A stretch of DNA of 64,000 nt from the NCBI GenBank assembly GCA_028281235.1, contig JANQKG010000036.1:171726-235725 (forward strand), read 5' to 3'. Position numbers and translations under genes: made by a program. The notes under the pieces were generated by a model. It was not told where the DNA came from, did not search any database, and saw nothing but the letters and a program-made list of their open reading frames with translations. Origin of the DNA: Afifellaceae bacterium (lineage in GTDB: Bacteria > Pseudomonadota > Alphaproteobacteria > Rhizobiales > Afifellaceae). Positions 50,848-62,106 of this stretch are shown in pieces. The first letter of the stretch is position 1. Each line of letters opens with the position of its first letter.

Positions 50848-52785
50848 ATGTTCAAGTCCCTGCTCATCGCCAATCGCGGCGAGATCGCCCGACGCATCGT
50901 CCGCACGGCCCGGCGGATGGGTCTTCGCACGATTGCATTGGTCACCGAGGCCGACAGGACCTGGCCGCATTGGCGCGAGGCTGACGAGGCCGTGCCCGTC
51001 GAAAGCTATCTCTCCATTGAGGAGATCGTGGCGGCGGCGCAGAAGAGCGGCGCAGACGCTGTGCACCCCGGCTACGGCTTTTTGTCGGAGAACGCCGCCT
51101 TCGCGGAAGCCTGCGTGGCGGCGGGGCTGATCTTCGTCGGGCCGCCGGCCGGCGCCATCCGCACCATGGGCTCCAAGGCGGACGCCAAGGCCCTGATCGG
51201 CAGCGTCGGCGTGCCGGTGGTGCCCGGCTATGCCGGCGAGCGGCAGGAGCCTGACTTCCTGAAGCAGAAGGCTTACGAGATCGGCTACCCCGTGCTGGTG
51301 AAGGCTGTTGCCGGCGGTGGCGGCCGCGGCATGCGGCGCGTGGAGCGCGCCATCGATTTTCCTGACGAGCTCGCGGCCGCGAGGCGCGAGGCATTGGCCG
51401 CGTTCGGGGACGATCGGGTGATTTTGGAGCGCTACATTGAGGCGCCGCGCCATATCGAGGTGCAGGTGTTCGCCGATGCGCTGGGCAATGCGGTGCATGT
51501 GTTTGAGCGCGATTGCTCGCTTCAGCGGCGGCACCAGAAGGTGATCGAAGAAGCGCCCGCGCCCGGGCTGTCGGCGGAGATGCGGCAATGGCTCGGAAGC
51601 ACTGCGATCAAGGCGGCACGCGCTGTCGGCTATTGCGGCGCCGGCACGGTGGAATTCATCGTCGACGCCAAGGCCGGGCTGCGACAGGACACGACGTTCT
51701 TCATCGAGATGAACACGCGGCTGCAGGTCGAGCATCCCGTGACGGAGGCCGTGACGGGGCTCGATCTTGTCGAGTGGCAATTGCGGATCGCCGCCGGCGA
51801 GCCGCTGCCGCTCAAGCAGGAGGAGATCGCGTTCACCGGACACGCGATCGAGGCGCGGGTCTACGCTGAGGATCCGGCGGATAATTTCCGCCCGTCGACC
51901 GGGCGGCTGTGGGCCGCCTCGTTCCCGGAGCCGCCGGGTGTGCGTGTCGATTCCGGCGTTGAGCCCGGTTCGGTGGTCACGCCGTTCTATGACGCCATGC
52001 TCGCCAAAGTGATCGCCTCCGGCGCGGACCGTTCCGAGGCGCTGCGGCGCATGCAGGCGGCGCTTGAGCGCATCAGGATCGCCGGGCCACGCACCAATTT
52101 GGCATTCCTCGCCGGCATCGTCACGCATCCGCATTTCGTCGCCGGCGGCGTTGGCACGGATTTCGCCGACCGGGAACTTACGCTTCTGGCCGGCGAACCG
52201 CTCGACCGGAGCCTCGCCGCTGAGGCGATCGCAGAATGGGTGCGCCGCGCCGGCGATAAGCCCGCTGCCGCCGCCCCTGGCCCCTGGTCGCGGGCCGACG
52301 GCTTCCAGCTCGGCGGGCTGAGGGGCGCAGGCGCTCTCATCGTTGAGATTGAGGGCCAGGCGGTGACGGTCGGCATCGCCTGGTCGCCGCGCGGACCGCA
52401 AATGGTATCCATCGGGGGCAAGGCGCCGGTCTTCGAGCCGGAGGCGGAGATCGTCTGGGGCGAGGGGCAGGCGTTCGTTCTGGCACGCGGGCGCCAGCTC
52501 CGTGTGACGTTCCCCGATCCGCTGTCGCGCAGCGCTGCGAGTGGCGCATCAGACGGCGCGGTGGAGGCACCCATCCACGGGCGGGTCGTCGACGTCGCCA
52601 TCGCAGCGGGACAGCAGGTCGCCTTTGGCGATCTGCTGTTCACGGTGGAGGCGATGAAGATGGAGCATGCCGTGACGGCCCCGCTCGCCGGGGAGGTGCA
52701 CCAAGTGCGCATCACGCCCGGCGATCAGGTCGAGCAAGGTGCCGCGGCTGTGCTGATCAAGCCGGGTGAAGCGGCGCGTCGCTGA
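50848..52785 (+). CDS. mccA: 3-methylcrotonyl-CoA carboxylase alpha (biotin) subunit
   Basis: Biotin carboxylase plus carrier. 645 residues; MFKSLLIANRGEIARRIVR at the start, ATP-grasp loop KAVAGGGGRGMRRV near residue 151, EMNTRLQVEHPVTEAVTG, and the biotinyl Lys in VEAMKMEHAV near residue 603. Assigned as MCC rather than PCC because pccA is already present and the mccB partner is nearby; that pairing is inference. Confidence 0.9.
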   Translation: MFKSLLIANRGEIARRIVRTARRMGLRTIALVTEADRTWPHWREADEAVPVESYLSIEEIVAAAQKSGADAVHPGYGFLSENAAFAEACVAAGLIFVGPPAGAIRTMGSKADAKALIGSVGVPVVPGYAGERQEPDFLKQKAYEIGYPVLVKAVAGGGGRGMRRVERAIDFPDELAAARREALAAFGDDRVILERYIEAPRHIEVQVFADALGNAVHVFERDCSLQRRHQKVIEEAPAPGLSAEMRQWLGSTAIKAARAVGYCGAGTVEFIVDAKAGLRQDTTFFIEMNTRLQVEHPVTEAVTGLDLVEWQLRIAAGEPLPLKQEEIAFTGHAIEARVYAEDPADNFRPSTGRLWAASFPEPPGVRVDSGVEPGSVVTPFYDAMLAKVIASGADRSEALRRMQAALERIRIAGPRTNLAFLAGIVTHPHFVAGGVGTDFADRELTLLAGEPLDRSLAAEAIAEWVRRAGDKPAAAAPGPWSRADGFQLGGLRGAGALIVEIEGQAVTVGIAWSPRGPQMVSIGGKAPVFEPEAEIVWGEGQAFVLARGRQLRVTFPDPLSRSAASGASDGAVEAPIHGRVVDVAIAAGQQVAFGDLLFTVEAMKMEHAVTAPLAGEVHQVRITPGDQVEQGAAAVLIKPGEAARR

Positions 52786-53132
52786 GCCACACCTATCCAC
52801 AAGGGCCCGTAAGGGGGAGGTGGGGGCCGTGCCAAACCGGGCGCGACCCGCATCTCCGCCAGCTCTCACGCACCCCCCTCTCCTTTGTCATCCCGGTTCG
52901 GCCGAAGGCCGAGACCGGGACCCATACGCACAGAGCAAATGGCGGAACATGTGGGCCGACCGACCCGACTGTGTTCATGGGTCCCGGACAAGCGCTGGCG
53001 CGCTTTCCGGGATGACAAACGAGAGCAGGTGCCGGAATTCGGCGACCGCGTGAGCCTCGTCCGGCTGTGGAATGATGGGACGTGCTGCTTCGCGCAATTG
53101 CCGGCGGCCGATTCGACCGCTAAGCCAAGCTC
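52786..53132. repeat. Mosaic intergenic repeat between mccA and DUF1489
   Basis: Starts with a CCACAAGGGCCCGTAAGGGGG-type hairpin. Modules B and C run from TTTGTCATCCCGG (52883) to CCGGGATGACAAA (53019) around a core of about 46 bp (52932-52977) unlike those elsewhere. Modules A and A' are missing. The last 110 bp are unique sequence. Confidence 0.78.
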
Positions 53133-53570
53133 ATGCCGCTTCACCTCCTAAAGCTCTGCGTCGGCGTCGATTCCATCGAAGACCTGGAGGGCTGGATCGC
53201 GCATCGGCTGAAGCAGCGCCGGCGCGCCGGCGAGAAACCGGAACATTGGCACGTCACGCGCATGATCCCGCGACGCGTCGACGAGCTGCTTGACGGCGGC
53301 TCGCTCTATTGGGTGATCCGCGGCAACGTGCAGCTACGGCAGCGCCTCACCGACATCCGCCCGTTTCGTGACGCCGACGGCGTTCAGCGCTGCCGGCTGG
53401 TGCTCGACCCGGAAACAGTTCCAACCGAATGGCAGCCACGCCGGGCCTTTCAGGGCTGGCGATACCTGAAGGCGGAGGACGCCCCGCGCGATCTCGGCTC
53501 GGCGCGCGCCGGCATGCGCGGCCTGCCGCCGGAACTCAGGCGCGATCTCGCCGATCTCGGGCTCCTTTAA
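53133..53570 (+). CDS. DUF1489 family protein
   Basis: 145 residues, cytosolic, beginning MPLHLLKLCVGVDSIEDL with GGSLYWVIRGNVQLRQRL in the middle. This matches the alphaproteobacterial DUF1489 family, whose function is unknown. Trp/Arg-rich C-terminal half (EWQPRRAFQGWRYL). Confidence 0.85.
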   Translation: MPLHLLKLCVGVDSIEDLEGWIAHRLKQRRRAGEKPEHWHVTRMIPRRVDELLDGGSLYWVIRGNVQLRQRLTDIRPFRDADGVQRCRLVLDPETVPTEWQPRRAFQGWRYLKAEDAPRDLGSARAGMRGLPPELRRDLADLGLL

Positions 53571-53612
53571 CCCCTTGCGCCGGCGCCGTTTGGGGCCACA
53601 TTCTGGGGCAGA

Positions 53613-54326
53613 ATGGCAAAACGACGCGACATCACATCGCGCCCGGGCCGGGCCCCGGCGGAGTCAACGCGCTCCGACATCGACGCCTTCCTGGCCGAGG
53701 CCAAGACCATCGCGCCCGCCTCGCAGGCGCGCGGGCGGCTTGTTTTCGCCCTCGACGCGACCATGAGCCGGCAACCGACCTGGGACCTGGCGTGCGAGCT
53801 GCAGGCGGAGATGTTTGAAGCCGCCGGCGCGGTCGGCGGCCTGTCGGTGCAGCTCGTCTATTTCCGCGGCATCGGTGAAAGCCGCGCCTCGTCCTGGGTG
53901 GCGAATGCCCGGGCGCTGCGCGACCTGATGGTCAAGATCGATTGCCGCGGCGGCCATACGCAGATCCGCAAGGTGCTCGCGCATGTGCGGCGTGAGTCGG
54001 AAAAGCGCCCGATTGCGGCGCTCGCCTATGTCGGCGACGCCATGGAGGAGAATCCCGACGATCTCTGCGCGCTCGCCGGCGAGATCGGCATGTTGGGCGT
54101 GCGCGCCTTCATGTTCCACGAGGGGCGGGACCAGGTGACGGAGCGCACGTTCCGCGAAATATCGCGGCTCACGCGCGGTGCGTATCTGCCGTTCGACGCC
54201 AGCGCCGCGGGACAGTTGCGCACGCTGCTGAATGCCGTGGCGACCTATGCTGCCGGTGGCATCAAAGCCCTGGAGACGAGCCGCGGCGCCGGCGCGCAAT
54301 TGTTGTTGCCGCAGCTGAAGCGATGA
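53613..54326 (+). CDS. VWA-domain protein
   Basis: 237 residues with a von Willebrand A-type fold; the first strand is RLVFALDATMSRQPTWD, where Asp-x-Thr-x-Ser approximates the MIDAS start, and GGHTQIRKVLAHV is the second loop. No signal peptide. It overlaps the J-protein gene by ATGA, so the two are probably partners. Metal-dependent protein binding is inferred from the fold. Confidence 0.85.
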   Translation: MAKRRDITSRPGRAPAESTRSDIDAFLAEAKTIAPASQARGRLVFALDATMSRQPTWDLACELQAEMFEAAGAVGGLSVQLVYFRGIGESRASSWVANARALRDLMVKIDCRGGHTQIRKVLAHVRRESEKRPIAALAYVGDAMEENPDDLCALAGEIGMLGVRAFMFHEGRDQVTERTFREISRLTRGAYLPFDASAAGQLRTLLNAVATYAAGGIKALETSRGAGAQLLLPQLKR

Positions 54327-55015
54327 GAATCGCAATCCTCGCCATTCTGGCGGCGCTCCTGGCGGCGTTCCTCTTTCGTTGGTTCCTGAACAATCCGCCG
54401 GCGCAGCTCGCGCGCCAGGTCAAGACGTTCGGCGGGGCTGCACTTCTGGCGGCCGGCGTGGGGCTTCTGTTCATGCGCCAGTTCGCCCTGGCGCTGCCGG
54501 TCGGCATGGCCGGGCTGATGATGCTTCGGCGCAACGCGCCCATGCGCACCGCCGGCCCTTCCGGCCAGACCTCAAGCGTGCGTTCGGCGGGCCTGGAGAT
54601 GGCGCTTGATCACGACAGCGGCGAGATGGACGGGCAGGTGCTTGTCGGACGCCACGAAGGGCGGCGGCTGTCGCAGCTCAGTTTCCATGAGCTTCTGGAG
54701 GTCGGCGAGGATTTGAGCAGCGACGAGGAATCGCTGCGCCTACTTGAAGGCTACCTTGACCGTGCGCATCCCGGCTGGCGGGACGATGTCGACGCTGATG
54801 AGGCAGGGCGGCAGCGCCCGCCGCCGAGCTCGGGCGCTATGAGCACGAAGGAGGCCTATCAGATCCTGGGGCTTGAGCCGGGCGCCAGCACCGCGGACGT
54901 TCGCGATGCGCATCGGCGCCTTATCAAGCAGGTGCATCCCGATCGCGGCGGCTCTGCGGCGCTCGCCGCCAAGATCAATGAAGCCAAGGACCGGATTCTG
55001 GGAACGCATCGCTAG
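54323..55015 (+). CDS. Membrane-anchored DnaJ-domain protein
   Basis: 230 residues; one or two N-terminal membrane helices (about 2-22 and 36-68), a linker of about 100 residues, and a C-terminal J domain (about 174-230) with His-Pro-Asp in KQVHPDRGGS. This topology resembles Tim14/Pam18-type and DjlA-type J-proteins, which recruit DnaK to membranes. A TerB-like stretch may lie in the linker (LSSDEESLRLLEGYLD). Confidence 0.88.
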   Translation: MRIAILAILAALLAAFLFRWFLNNPPAQLARQVKTFGGAALLAAGVGLLFMRQFALALPVGMAGLMMLRRNAPMRTAGPSGQTSSVRSAGLEMALDHDSGEMDGQVLVGRHEGRRLSQLSFHELLEVGEDLSSDEESLRLLEGYLDRAHPGWRDDVDADEAGRQRPPPSSGAMSTKEAYQILGLEPGASTADVRDAHRRLIKQVHPDRGGSAALAAKINEAKDRILGTHR

Positions 55016-55018
55016 GCC

Positions 55019-56542
55019 TCAGTGCGGCATCGGCAGGCAAGCGAAGGACTTGCGCTTCAGCTTTGCGCAGGTGGCGCGGGCCTCTTCCATATTGTCGAAG
55101 CCGGCGAAGCGGGCGCGGTAGAGCGTCTCGCCGCGATGCTCGACCGTCTGCGTCAGCGGCGACAGCGACGCCAGCGTCGGCCCCATCCTTTTCTGCGCCT
55201 TCTCGATGAGGTCGAGCGCGCCGCGCTCCGTTGGCGTTGCGCCGATCTGGATGTGCCAGCCTGGCTCGGCCGCGACCACGATGGCGCCCGGGGCCGGCGC
55301 GCCCGCCACCAGTTCGTCCTCGCCGGCGCGAATACGGGCGAGCCGGGTGAGCTTCCCGATCGGATCGTCCGCTTCCGCGGCCGCCGACACCGCCAACTCC
55401 GCAACAGCTGAAGCCGTGCTGATGCGCTGCACGATCGGATCGAGGTCCACTTCGGGCGGCTCGGCGACATCCACCCGGACGACAGGCGCGGCAATCGGCC
55501 TTGCAATCGGCACTGGGGCCGGCTCCGCCTGGGCCGCCTCGGCCAAAGCTGCGGATACCACGTCACGCGACGGCGCCGCCACGGCATAGCTCAAAAGGAT
55601 CGCATCCTCCTGTTCCAGGTCGGGACGCGGGCGCGGGGGCCGCGCCTCAGCATATTGCGTTGCCGGGCCTGTGTGCACGATTAGCGCCGCCAACGTCTCG
55701 CGGCGCGAGCCCTTCGGCAGATATTTGGCAACGAGGTCGCGCATATGCGCGTTGCGGCTGGCGCCGGTGCGCCCGCCCATCACGACGGCGATAATGTGCC
55801 GTCCGTCGCGCTCAACGTTGGTGACCAGATTGTAGCCGGACGCGCGGGTGTAGCCGGTCTTGATGCCGTCGACGCCGCGCACGGCGCCCAAAAGACGGTT
55901 GTGGTTGCGGTAGTTGGCGCCGCGAAACTTGAAGCTGCGGGTGGAGAAGTACTTGTAATATTTCGGGAACCGGTCCTGCAGGGCGCGCGCCAGGAGCACC
56001 ATGTCACGCGCCGTCGTTATCTGCTTGGAATTGGGCAGCCCGTGCGGATTGCGGAAGGTCGTGTTCTTCATGCCGAGCGCGCGCGCCGTGCGGGTCATGC
56101 GGCGGGCAAAGGCGGCGACGCTGCCGCTAACCTCCTCAGCAATCACGACGGAGGCATCGTTAGCCGACTTGGTGACCAGCGCCAGGATGGCGTCCTTCAC
56201 CTTGATCTTTGAGCCCTTGCGCAGGCCAAGCTTTGACGGGGACTGCCGCGCGGCATTGGCCGAAACCGGCATGGCGCTCGAAAGGCTGAGGCGCCCGGCG
56301 TCCAGTTCCTCAAACAGGACGTAGAGCGTCATCATCTTGGTGAGCGAGGCGGGATAACGCCTCGCATCCGCGTGCCGAGCAAAAAGCGTCTTGCCGGAAT
56401 TGGCGTCGAAGACGATCGCCGCATAACGCTCGTTGGCCTGAGCCGGAGCGACCAGCGACAACAGCACGAGAAGAATGGGGAGGAGACGGAACGGACCGAT
56501 ACGCAACGCAGAACGCCTCTTGGCAGGTGGCCTCAAACACAC
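55019..56542 (-). CDS. dacC: D-alanyl-D-alanine carboxypeptidase (PBP5/6 type) with SPOR domain
   Basis: Trims pentapeptides of peptidoglycan. 507 residues from GTG 56542. Signal peptide with cleavage after APAQA (about residue 36). Active-site motifs: Ser66-x-x-Lys69 (PASLTKMM), Ser126-Ala-Asn128 and Lys228-Thr-Gly230. A Pro/Ala-rich linker leads to a C-terminal SPOR domain (about 430-507) that binds denuded septal glycan in relatives, suggesting action at the division site. Confidence 0.93.
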   Translation of the reverse strand: MCLRPPAKRRSALRIGPFRLLPILLVLLSLVAPAQANERYAAIVFDANSGKTLFARHADARRYPASLTKMMTLYVLFEELDAGRLSLSSAMPVSANAARQSPSKLGLRKGSKIKVKDAILALVTKSANDASVVIAEEVSGSVAAFARRMTRTARALGMKNTTFRNPHGLPNSKQITTARDMVLLARALQDRFPKYYKYFSTRSFKFRGANYRNHNRLLGAVRGVDGIKTGYTRASGYNLVTNVERDGRHIIAVVMGGRTGASRNAHMRDLVAKYLPKGSRRETLAALIVHTGPATQYAEARPPRPRPDLEQEDAILLSYAVAAPSRDVVSAALAEAAQAEPAPVPIARPIAAPVVRVDVAEPPEVDLDPIVQRISTASAVAELAVSAAAEADDPIGKLTRLARIRAGEDELVAGAPAPGAIVVAAEPGWHIQIGATPTERGALDLIEKAQKRMGPTLASLSPLTQTVEHRGETLYRARFAGFDNMEEARATCAKLKRKSFACLPMPH

Positions 56543-56646
56543 TCTCAGGCGACCGCCGCGTCCCCTGAGACCGATGGTTTCCCTTAGCTAAAGACGGCGG
56601 CGTTACGATTCCGTAAAATGTTGGCAGCTAAGTGGCTTCCGCGACT

Positions 56647-56691
56647 TTGTTGCAGTGCAAAAAACTGCTTGCATTTCTTGTTGCGCCGCAA
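56647..56691 (+). promoter_or_regulatory. Paired TTGTTGC...GCAA dyads before the phasin gene
   Basis: Two 14-mers, TTGTTGCAGTGCAA (56647-56660) and TTGTTGCGCCGCAA (56678-56691), each with an 11-bp perfect dyad (TTGCA-G-TGCAA and TTGCG-C-CGCAA). Their centres are 31 bp apart, about three helical turns. TGC/GCA-rich sites are known for the PHA repressor PhaR, so this is a likely PhaR operator. Confidence 0.6.
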
Positions 56692-56740
56692 TATATAGCG
56701 CTCGCCCGCGGAAGCGGGGCGGCACTACAGGAATCATGAT

Positions 56741-57076
56741 ATGATGAACGCGTTTGAAGACGTCCAGAAAGCTGGGCAGGCGAACATGAATCGCGCGCTC
56801 GACAGCTTCGGTGCGTTGTCCCGCGGCTGGCAGGCGCTGGCTGAGGAGACGGCGGACTATTCCAAGAAGTCGTACGAGGCGGGGGCGGCGCATGTTGAGA
56901 AGCTGCTCGGTGCCAAGAGCGTGGATCTGGCAATTGAGGCCCAGACGGACTTCGTCCGGGCGTCATACGAGCAGGCGGCCGGGCGCGCTGCGCGGTTCAG
57001 CGAGCTCTATCTCGGCCTGGTCAAGGATATGGCGAAGCCTTTTGAGGAATTCGTCCCCACCCCCAAGAAGAAATAG
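56741..57076 (+). CDS. phaP: Phasin family protein
   Basis: Phasins coat polyhydroxyalkanoate granules. 111 residues, helical, with the family block around SYEAGAAHVEKLLGAKSVD and AIEAQTDFVRASYEQ. Start ATG 56741 or the next ATG at 56744. No PHA synthase is in the window. Expression is probably controlled through the dyads upstream; an intrinsic terminator follows. Confidence 0.9.
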   Translation: MMNAFEDVQKAGQANMNRALDSFGALSRGWQALAEETADYSKKSYEAGAAHVEKLLGAKSVDLAIEAQTDFVRASYEQAAGRAARFSELYLGLVKDMAKPFEEFVPTPKKK

Positions 57077-57102
57077 GCCCAGCCTCACAAATTGCATGTG
57101 AG

Positions 57103-57131
57103 ACGCCCGGTCGCGGACCGGGCGTTTTTTT
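57103..57131 (+). terminator. Intrinsic terminator after the phasin gene
   Basis: Perfect 10-bp stem ACGCCCGGTC (57103-57112) with GACCGGGCGT (57116-57125), a 3-nt loop, and a run of seven T. The clearest Rho-independent terminator in the window. Confidence 0.92.
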
Positions 57132-57226
57132 GTTCGAAGCCTGGTCAGTCGGGCGGGTGGGCCCCCTGACAATGACGATCGAAGCGCCTAAATTAGCGGG
57201 CGCGGCAAGGGGTCCCGAACGCGGCC

Positions 57227-57562
57227 ATGGCAAAGGACACAAGAAAAGACAACGGCGACAAGGCGGGATCCGGAACGGCTGTCGTCACCAAGACGCGGCC
57301 CAAGACGAAGCGGCCCAACCTTTATCGCGTGCTCCTGCTCAACGACGACTACACGCCGATGGAGTTCGTCGTGCACGTGATCATGCGCTTCTTCGGCAAG
57401 ACCCAGGACGACGCCACGCGCATTATGTTGCACGTTCACAATCATGGCGTCGGCGAGTGCGGTGTGTTCACCTATGAGGTGGCGGAGACCAAAGTGACGC
57501 AGGTCATGGATTTCGCCCGCAAGCACCAGCATCCGCTTCAATGCGTGATGGAAAAGACATGA
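57227..57562 (+). CDS. clpS: ATP-dependent Clp protease adaptor ClpS
   Basis: ClpS brings N-degron substrates to ClpAP. 111 residues: a basic unstructured N-terminus, then [16 protein letters not shown] and [19 protein letters not shown]. The Met/Asp of the N-degron pocket are present. clpA follows after 461 bp of mostly repeat, so they may not share one transcript. Confidence 0.96.
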   Translation: MAKDTRKDNGDKAGSGTAVVTKTRPKTKRPNLYRVLLLNDDYTPMEFVVHVIMRFFGKTQDDATRIMLHVHNHGVGECGVFTYEVAETKVTQVMDFARKHQHPLQCVMEKT

Positions 57563-57616
57563 TTGCGGGGGCATTCGGCCGTCGCGGCCTACGGGCGGCG
57601 GTTTCGGTCCGCGCGT

Positions 57617-57745
57617 GCCAGGGAAAGGCCGGTTCAGGGCTCTTTAGTTCTTTGATTTCGGAGCCAGGACCGACCATTTTGGCGCGGGCAAACGTCTGAT
57701 TATCCAGCCCCACGCCGTGCGGTTGATCATTCAGACATGGCTCCA
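57617..57745 (+). repeat. GGCTCT/AGAGCC hairpin element, copy a
   Basis: First of two direct copies in the clpS-clpA gap. Shares with copy b the GGTTCAGGGCTCTT start, the GGACCGACCATTTTGGCGCG block, CGTCTGATTATCCA and the CACGCCGTGCGG...ATCATTCA end. Period between copies about 187 bp. The stem arms GGCTCT and GGAGCC carry one change here. Confidence 0.8.
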
Positions 57746-57802
57746 GAGCCAGCTTGAGAACGCCGGCCGCGCGCCGCGTCGACAGCTGATCAGACGGCGG
57801 CT

Positions 57803-57930
57803 TGCCGGGACAAGGTCGGTTCAGGGCTCTTGTTCTTTGATTTCAGAGCCGGGACCGACCATTTTGGCGCGAGCGACCGTCTGATTATCCAACCTCACGC
57901 CGTGCGGCTGATCATTCAAACATGGCTCTG
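57803..57930 (+). repeat. GGCTCT/AGAGCC hairpin element, copy b
   Basis: Second direct copy, about 90 percent like copy a by eye. The first 90 bp also match copy c at 46318-46416 on the other strand. The imperfect stem TCGGTTCAGGGCTCT/AGAGCCGGGACCGA is clear. It ends about 95 bp before the clpA start. No coding potential is evident in either copy. Confidence 0.8.
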
Positions 57931-58023
57931 GGACAGCGACCCCTGGCGCGAAGCCCCAGATGCACAATATGATGCATATGGCGTGTTCGCGCCGGCCGGC
58001 CGGTCAAGCAAAAGAGGTCTGAC

Positions 58024-60459
<2,436 letters not shown>

Positions 60460-60835
60460 AGCCAGAACATCGCCAAGCGGTTCGCCGCAGCGCTTCACCT
60501 CCCCCTTGCGGGGAGGTCGAAGTTCGAAGCGCCGCGAAGCGGTGCGCACGAATTTCGGGTGGGGGTGAGCAGCAACCCTTTCATCCCGCCCTTCGAGGCG
60601 TCTTTCGCCCTCATCCTGAGGTGCGAGCCCGATAGGGCGAGCCTCGCCCTTCGACAAGCTCAGGAGGGCGAAAGACGCACCTCAGGATGAGGGATGAAAG
60701 AGTTCGCGCAGGCGGCTAAATGCGACTCAAGACCCCCACCCGAAAACCGGCGTCGCGCTGCTCCTTGGTTTTCGACCTCCCCGCAAGGGGGAGGTGTGGC
60801 ACCGTGCTCACCTCATAGGCTCGTTGGCGTTGCAT
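60460..60835. repeat. Palindromic repeats after clpA
   Basis: CCTCCCCCTTGCGGGGAGG near 60499, then a long inverted repeat with perfect 18-bp arms CCCTCATCCTGAGGTGCG (60608-60625) and its complement (60676-60693), with TTTCGCCCT/AGGGCGAAA inside. Another CCTCCCCGCAAGGGGGAGG lies near 60777. No coding sequence is supported. Confidence 0.75.
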
Positions 60836-60853
60836 ATCGCGCGTGAGACACAA

Positions 60854-60899
60854 GCCAGTTTGTGCATCGCGATTTCTATGCTGTGCGACACAAACTGGC
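60854..60899. promoter_or_regulatory. Inverted repeat before the alcohol dehydrogenase pair
   Basis: GCCAGTTTGTG (60854-60864) and CACAAACTGGC (60889-60899) are perfect 11-bp arms, extended by CATCGC against GCGA. The unit is 46 bp and lies about 125 bp before the dehydrogenase start. A regulator binding site or mRNA hairpin is possible. Confidence 0.45.
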
Positions 60900-61023
60900 A
60901 GAGTTCTGCTTGGCTCGTCTCCCGGATCGGAAGCCCTCTCGATCAATCGACCCCGCGGGCGCATTCGTACCGCTTGTGCTAGATACGGGTAGGCCCGCCA
61001 TACCACGCCCCAAGAGACGTGCG

Positions 61024-62106
61024 ATGATCATGCAGCTCAGCCAGCCGCAAGCCGCGTTGCGAACGCACAATGCCGTCGTCTGCCTCGGCGGCGAGGCGAC
61101 GCGCCTTGAGGCGCGGCCGGTCCTCATACCCGATGACGGAGAGATACTGCTCCGCCTTCGTGTCGTCGGCTTTTGCGGCACCGATCTCTTCAAGCTGAAG
61201 ACGAACACCGCGCCAATCGGCGGCGTGCTCGGGCACGAGCTGGTCGGTACGGTGGAAGCGCTCGGCGAAGGCGTCACACAGTTCGCGCCAGGCGACCGCG
61301 TTGTCGTTCCGCATCACGTCGCATGCGGCGCATGTGGGCTGTGCCGAAGCGGTGCGGAGACCATGTGCGACGTGTTCAAGGAGAATTTGATGGCGCCCGG
61401 CGGCTTCGCCGATCATGTTCTGATCCGTGAGCGTGCTGTATCTCACGCGGCACACAAGCTGCCCGACAGCCTCTCCGACGATGCGGCCGTCTTCATGGAG
61501 CCGGCGGCCTGCGTGCTGCGTGGCATTGACCGCTCCGGGCTGCGGCCGGAGGGGCGTGCCGTCGTGCTCGGCTGCGGCAGCATGGGGCTGCTTCATCTTT
61601 TGGTGCTCCGCGCCGCCTTTCCCGATATGCCCGTCATCATGGTCGATCCCGACGACGCACGGCAGCGCTTTGCGGCGAAGCTTGGCGCCACTGCCGCCGT
61701 GCCGCCGGGCGAGGCGGCAAGTGCCGCGGCGAACGATGTCTCACACGGCGCTGGTGTTGACGCGGTGTTCGATACGGTGGGCGGTGAGCAGACGCTGGCC
61801 GCCGGCATCGCGCTCACGCGGCCGGGCGGAACATTGGTGCTCTTCGCCCACGCCCCGGCCGACCGGCGCTCCGCCGTCGACCTCAACGCGATCTTCAAGA
61901 CCGAACGCCGCATCATCGCGACCTATTCCGGTGCGCTTGATGAGCAGCGGCGTGTGTTCGACCTTCTGTGCTCAGGTGCGCTCGATCCGTCGCCGCTGGT
62001 GACGCATCAAATGCCGCTCGATGATTTTGAAGCGGGCGTCGCCCTGGTCGTTCGCCAGGAGGCACTGAAGGTGCTGTTCACGCCGTCGCGCGGAGCCGCG
62101 TCGTGA
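61024..62106 (+). CDS. Zinc-dependent alcohol dehydrogenase (MDR family)
   Basis: NAD(P)-dependent medium-chain dehydrogenase, substrate unknown. 360 residues from ATG 61024 (ATG 61030 close by). Catalytic zinc ligands lie in GFCGTDLFK and GHELVG; structural zinc cysteines are in CGACGLCRSGAETMC. The Rossmann loop is GCGSMGLL. Resembles sorbitol/threonine-type dehydrogenases. The stop overlaps the GTG of the next gene. Confidence 0.87.
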   Translation: MIMQLSQPQAALRTHNAVVCLGGEATRLEARPVLIPDDGEILLRLRVVGFCGTDLFKLKTNTAPIGGVLGHELVGTVEALGEGVTQFAPGDRVVVPHHVACGACGLCRSGAETMCDVFKENLMAPGGFADHVLIRERAVSHAAHKLPDSLSDDAAVFMEPAACVLRGIDRSGLRPEGRAVVLGCGSMGLLHLLVLRAAFPDMPVIMVDPDDARQRFAAKLGATAAVPPGEAASAAANDVSHGAGVDAVFDTVGGEQTLAAGIALTRPGGTLVLFAHAPADRRSAVDLNAIFKTERRIIATYSGALDEQRRVFDLLCSGALDPSPLVTHQMPLDDFEAGVALVVRQEALKVLFTPSRGAAS

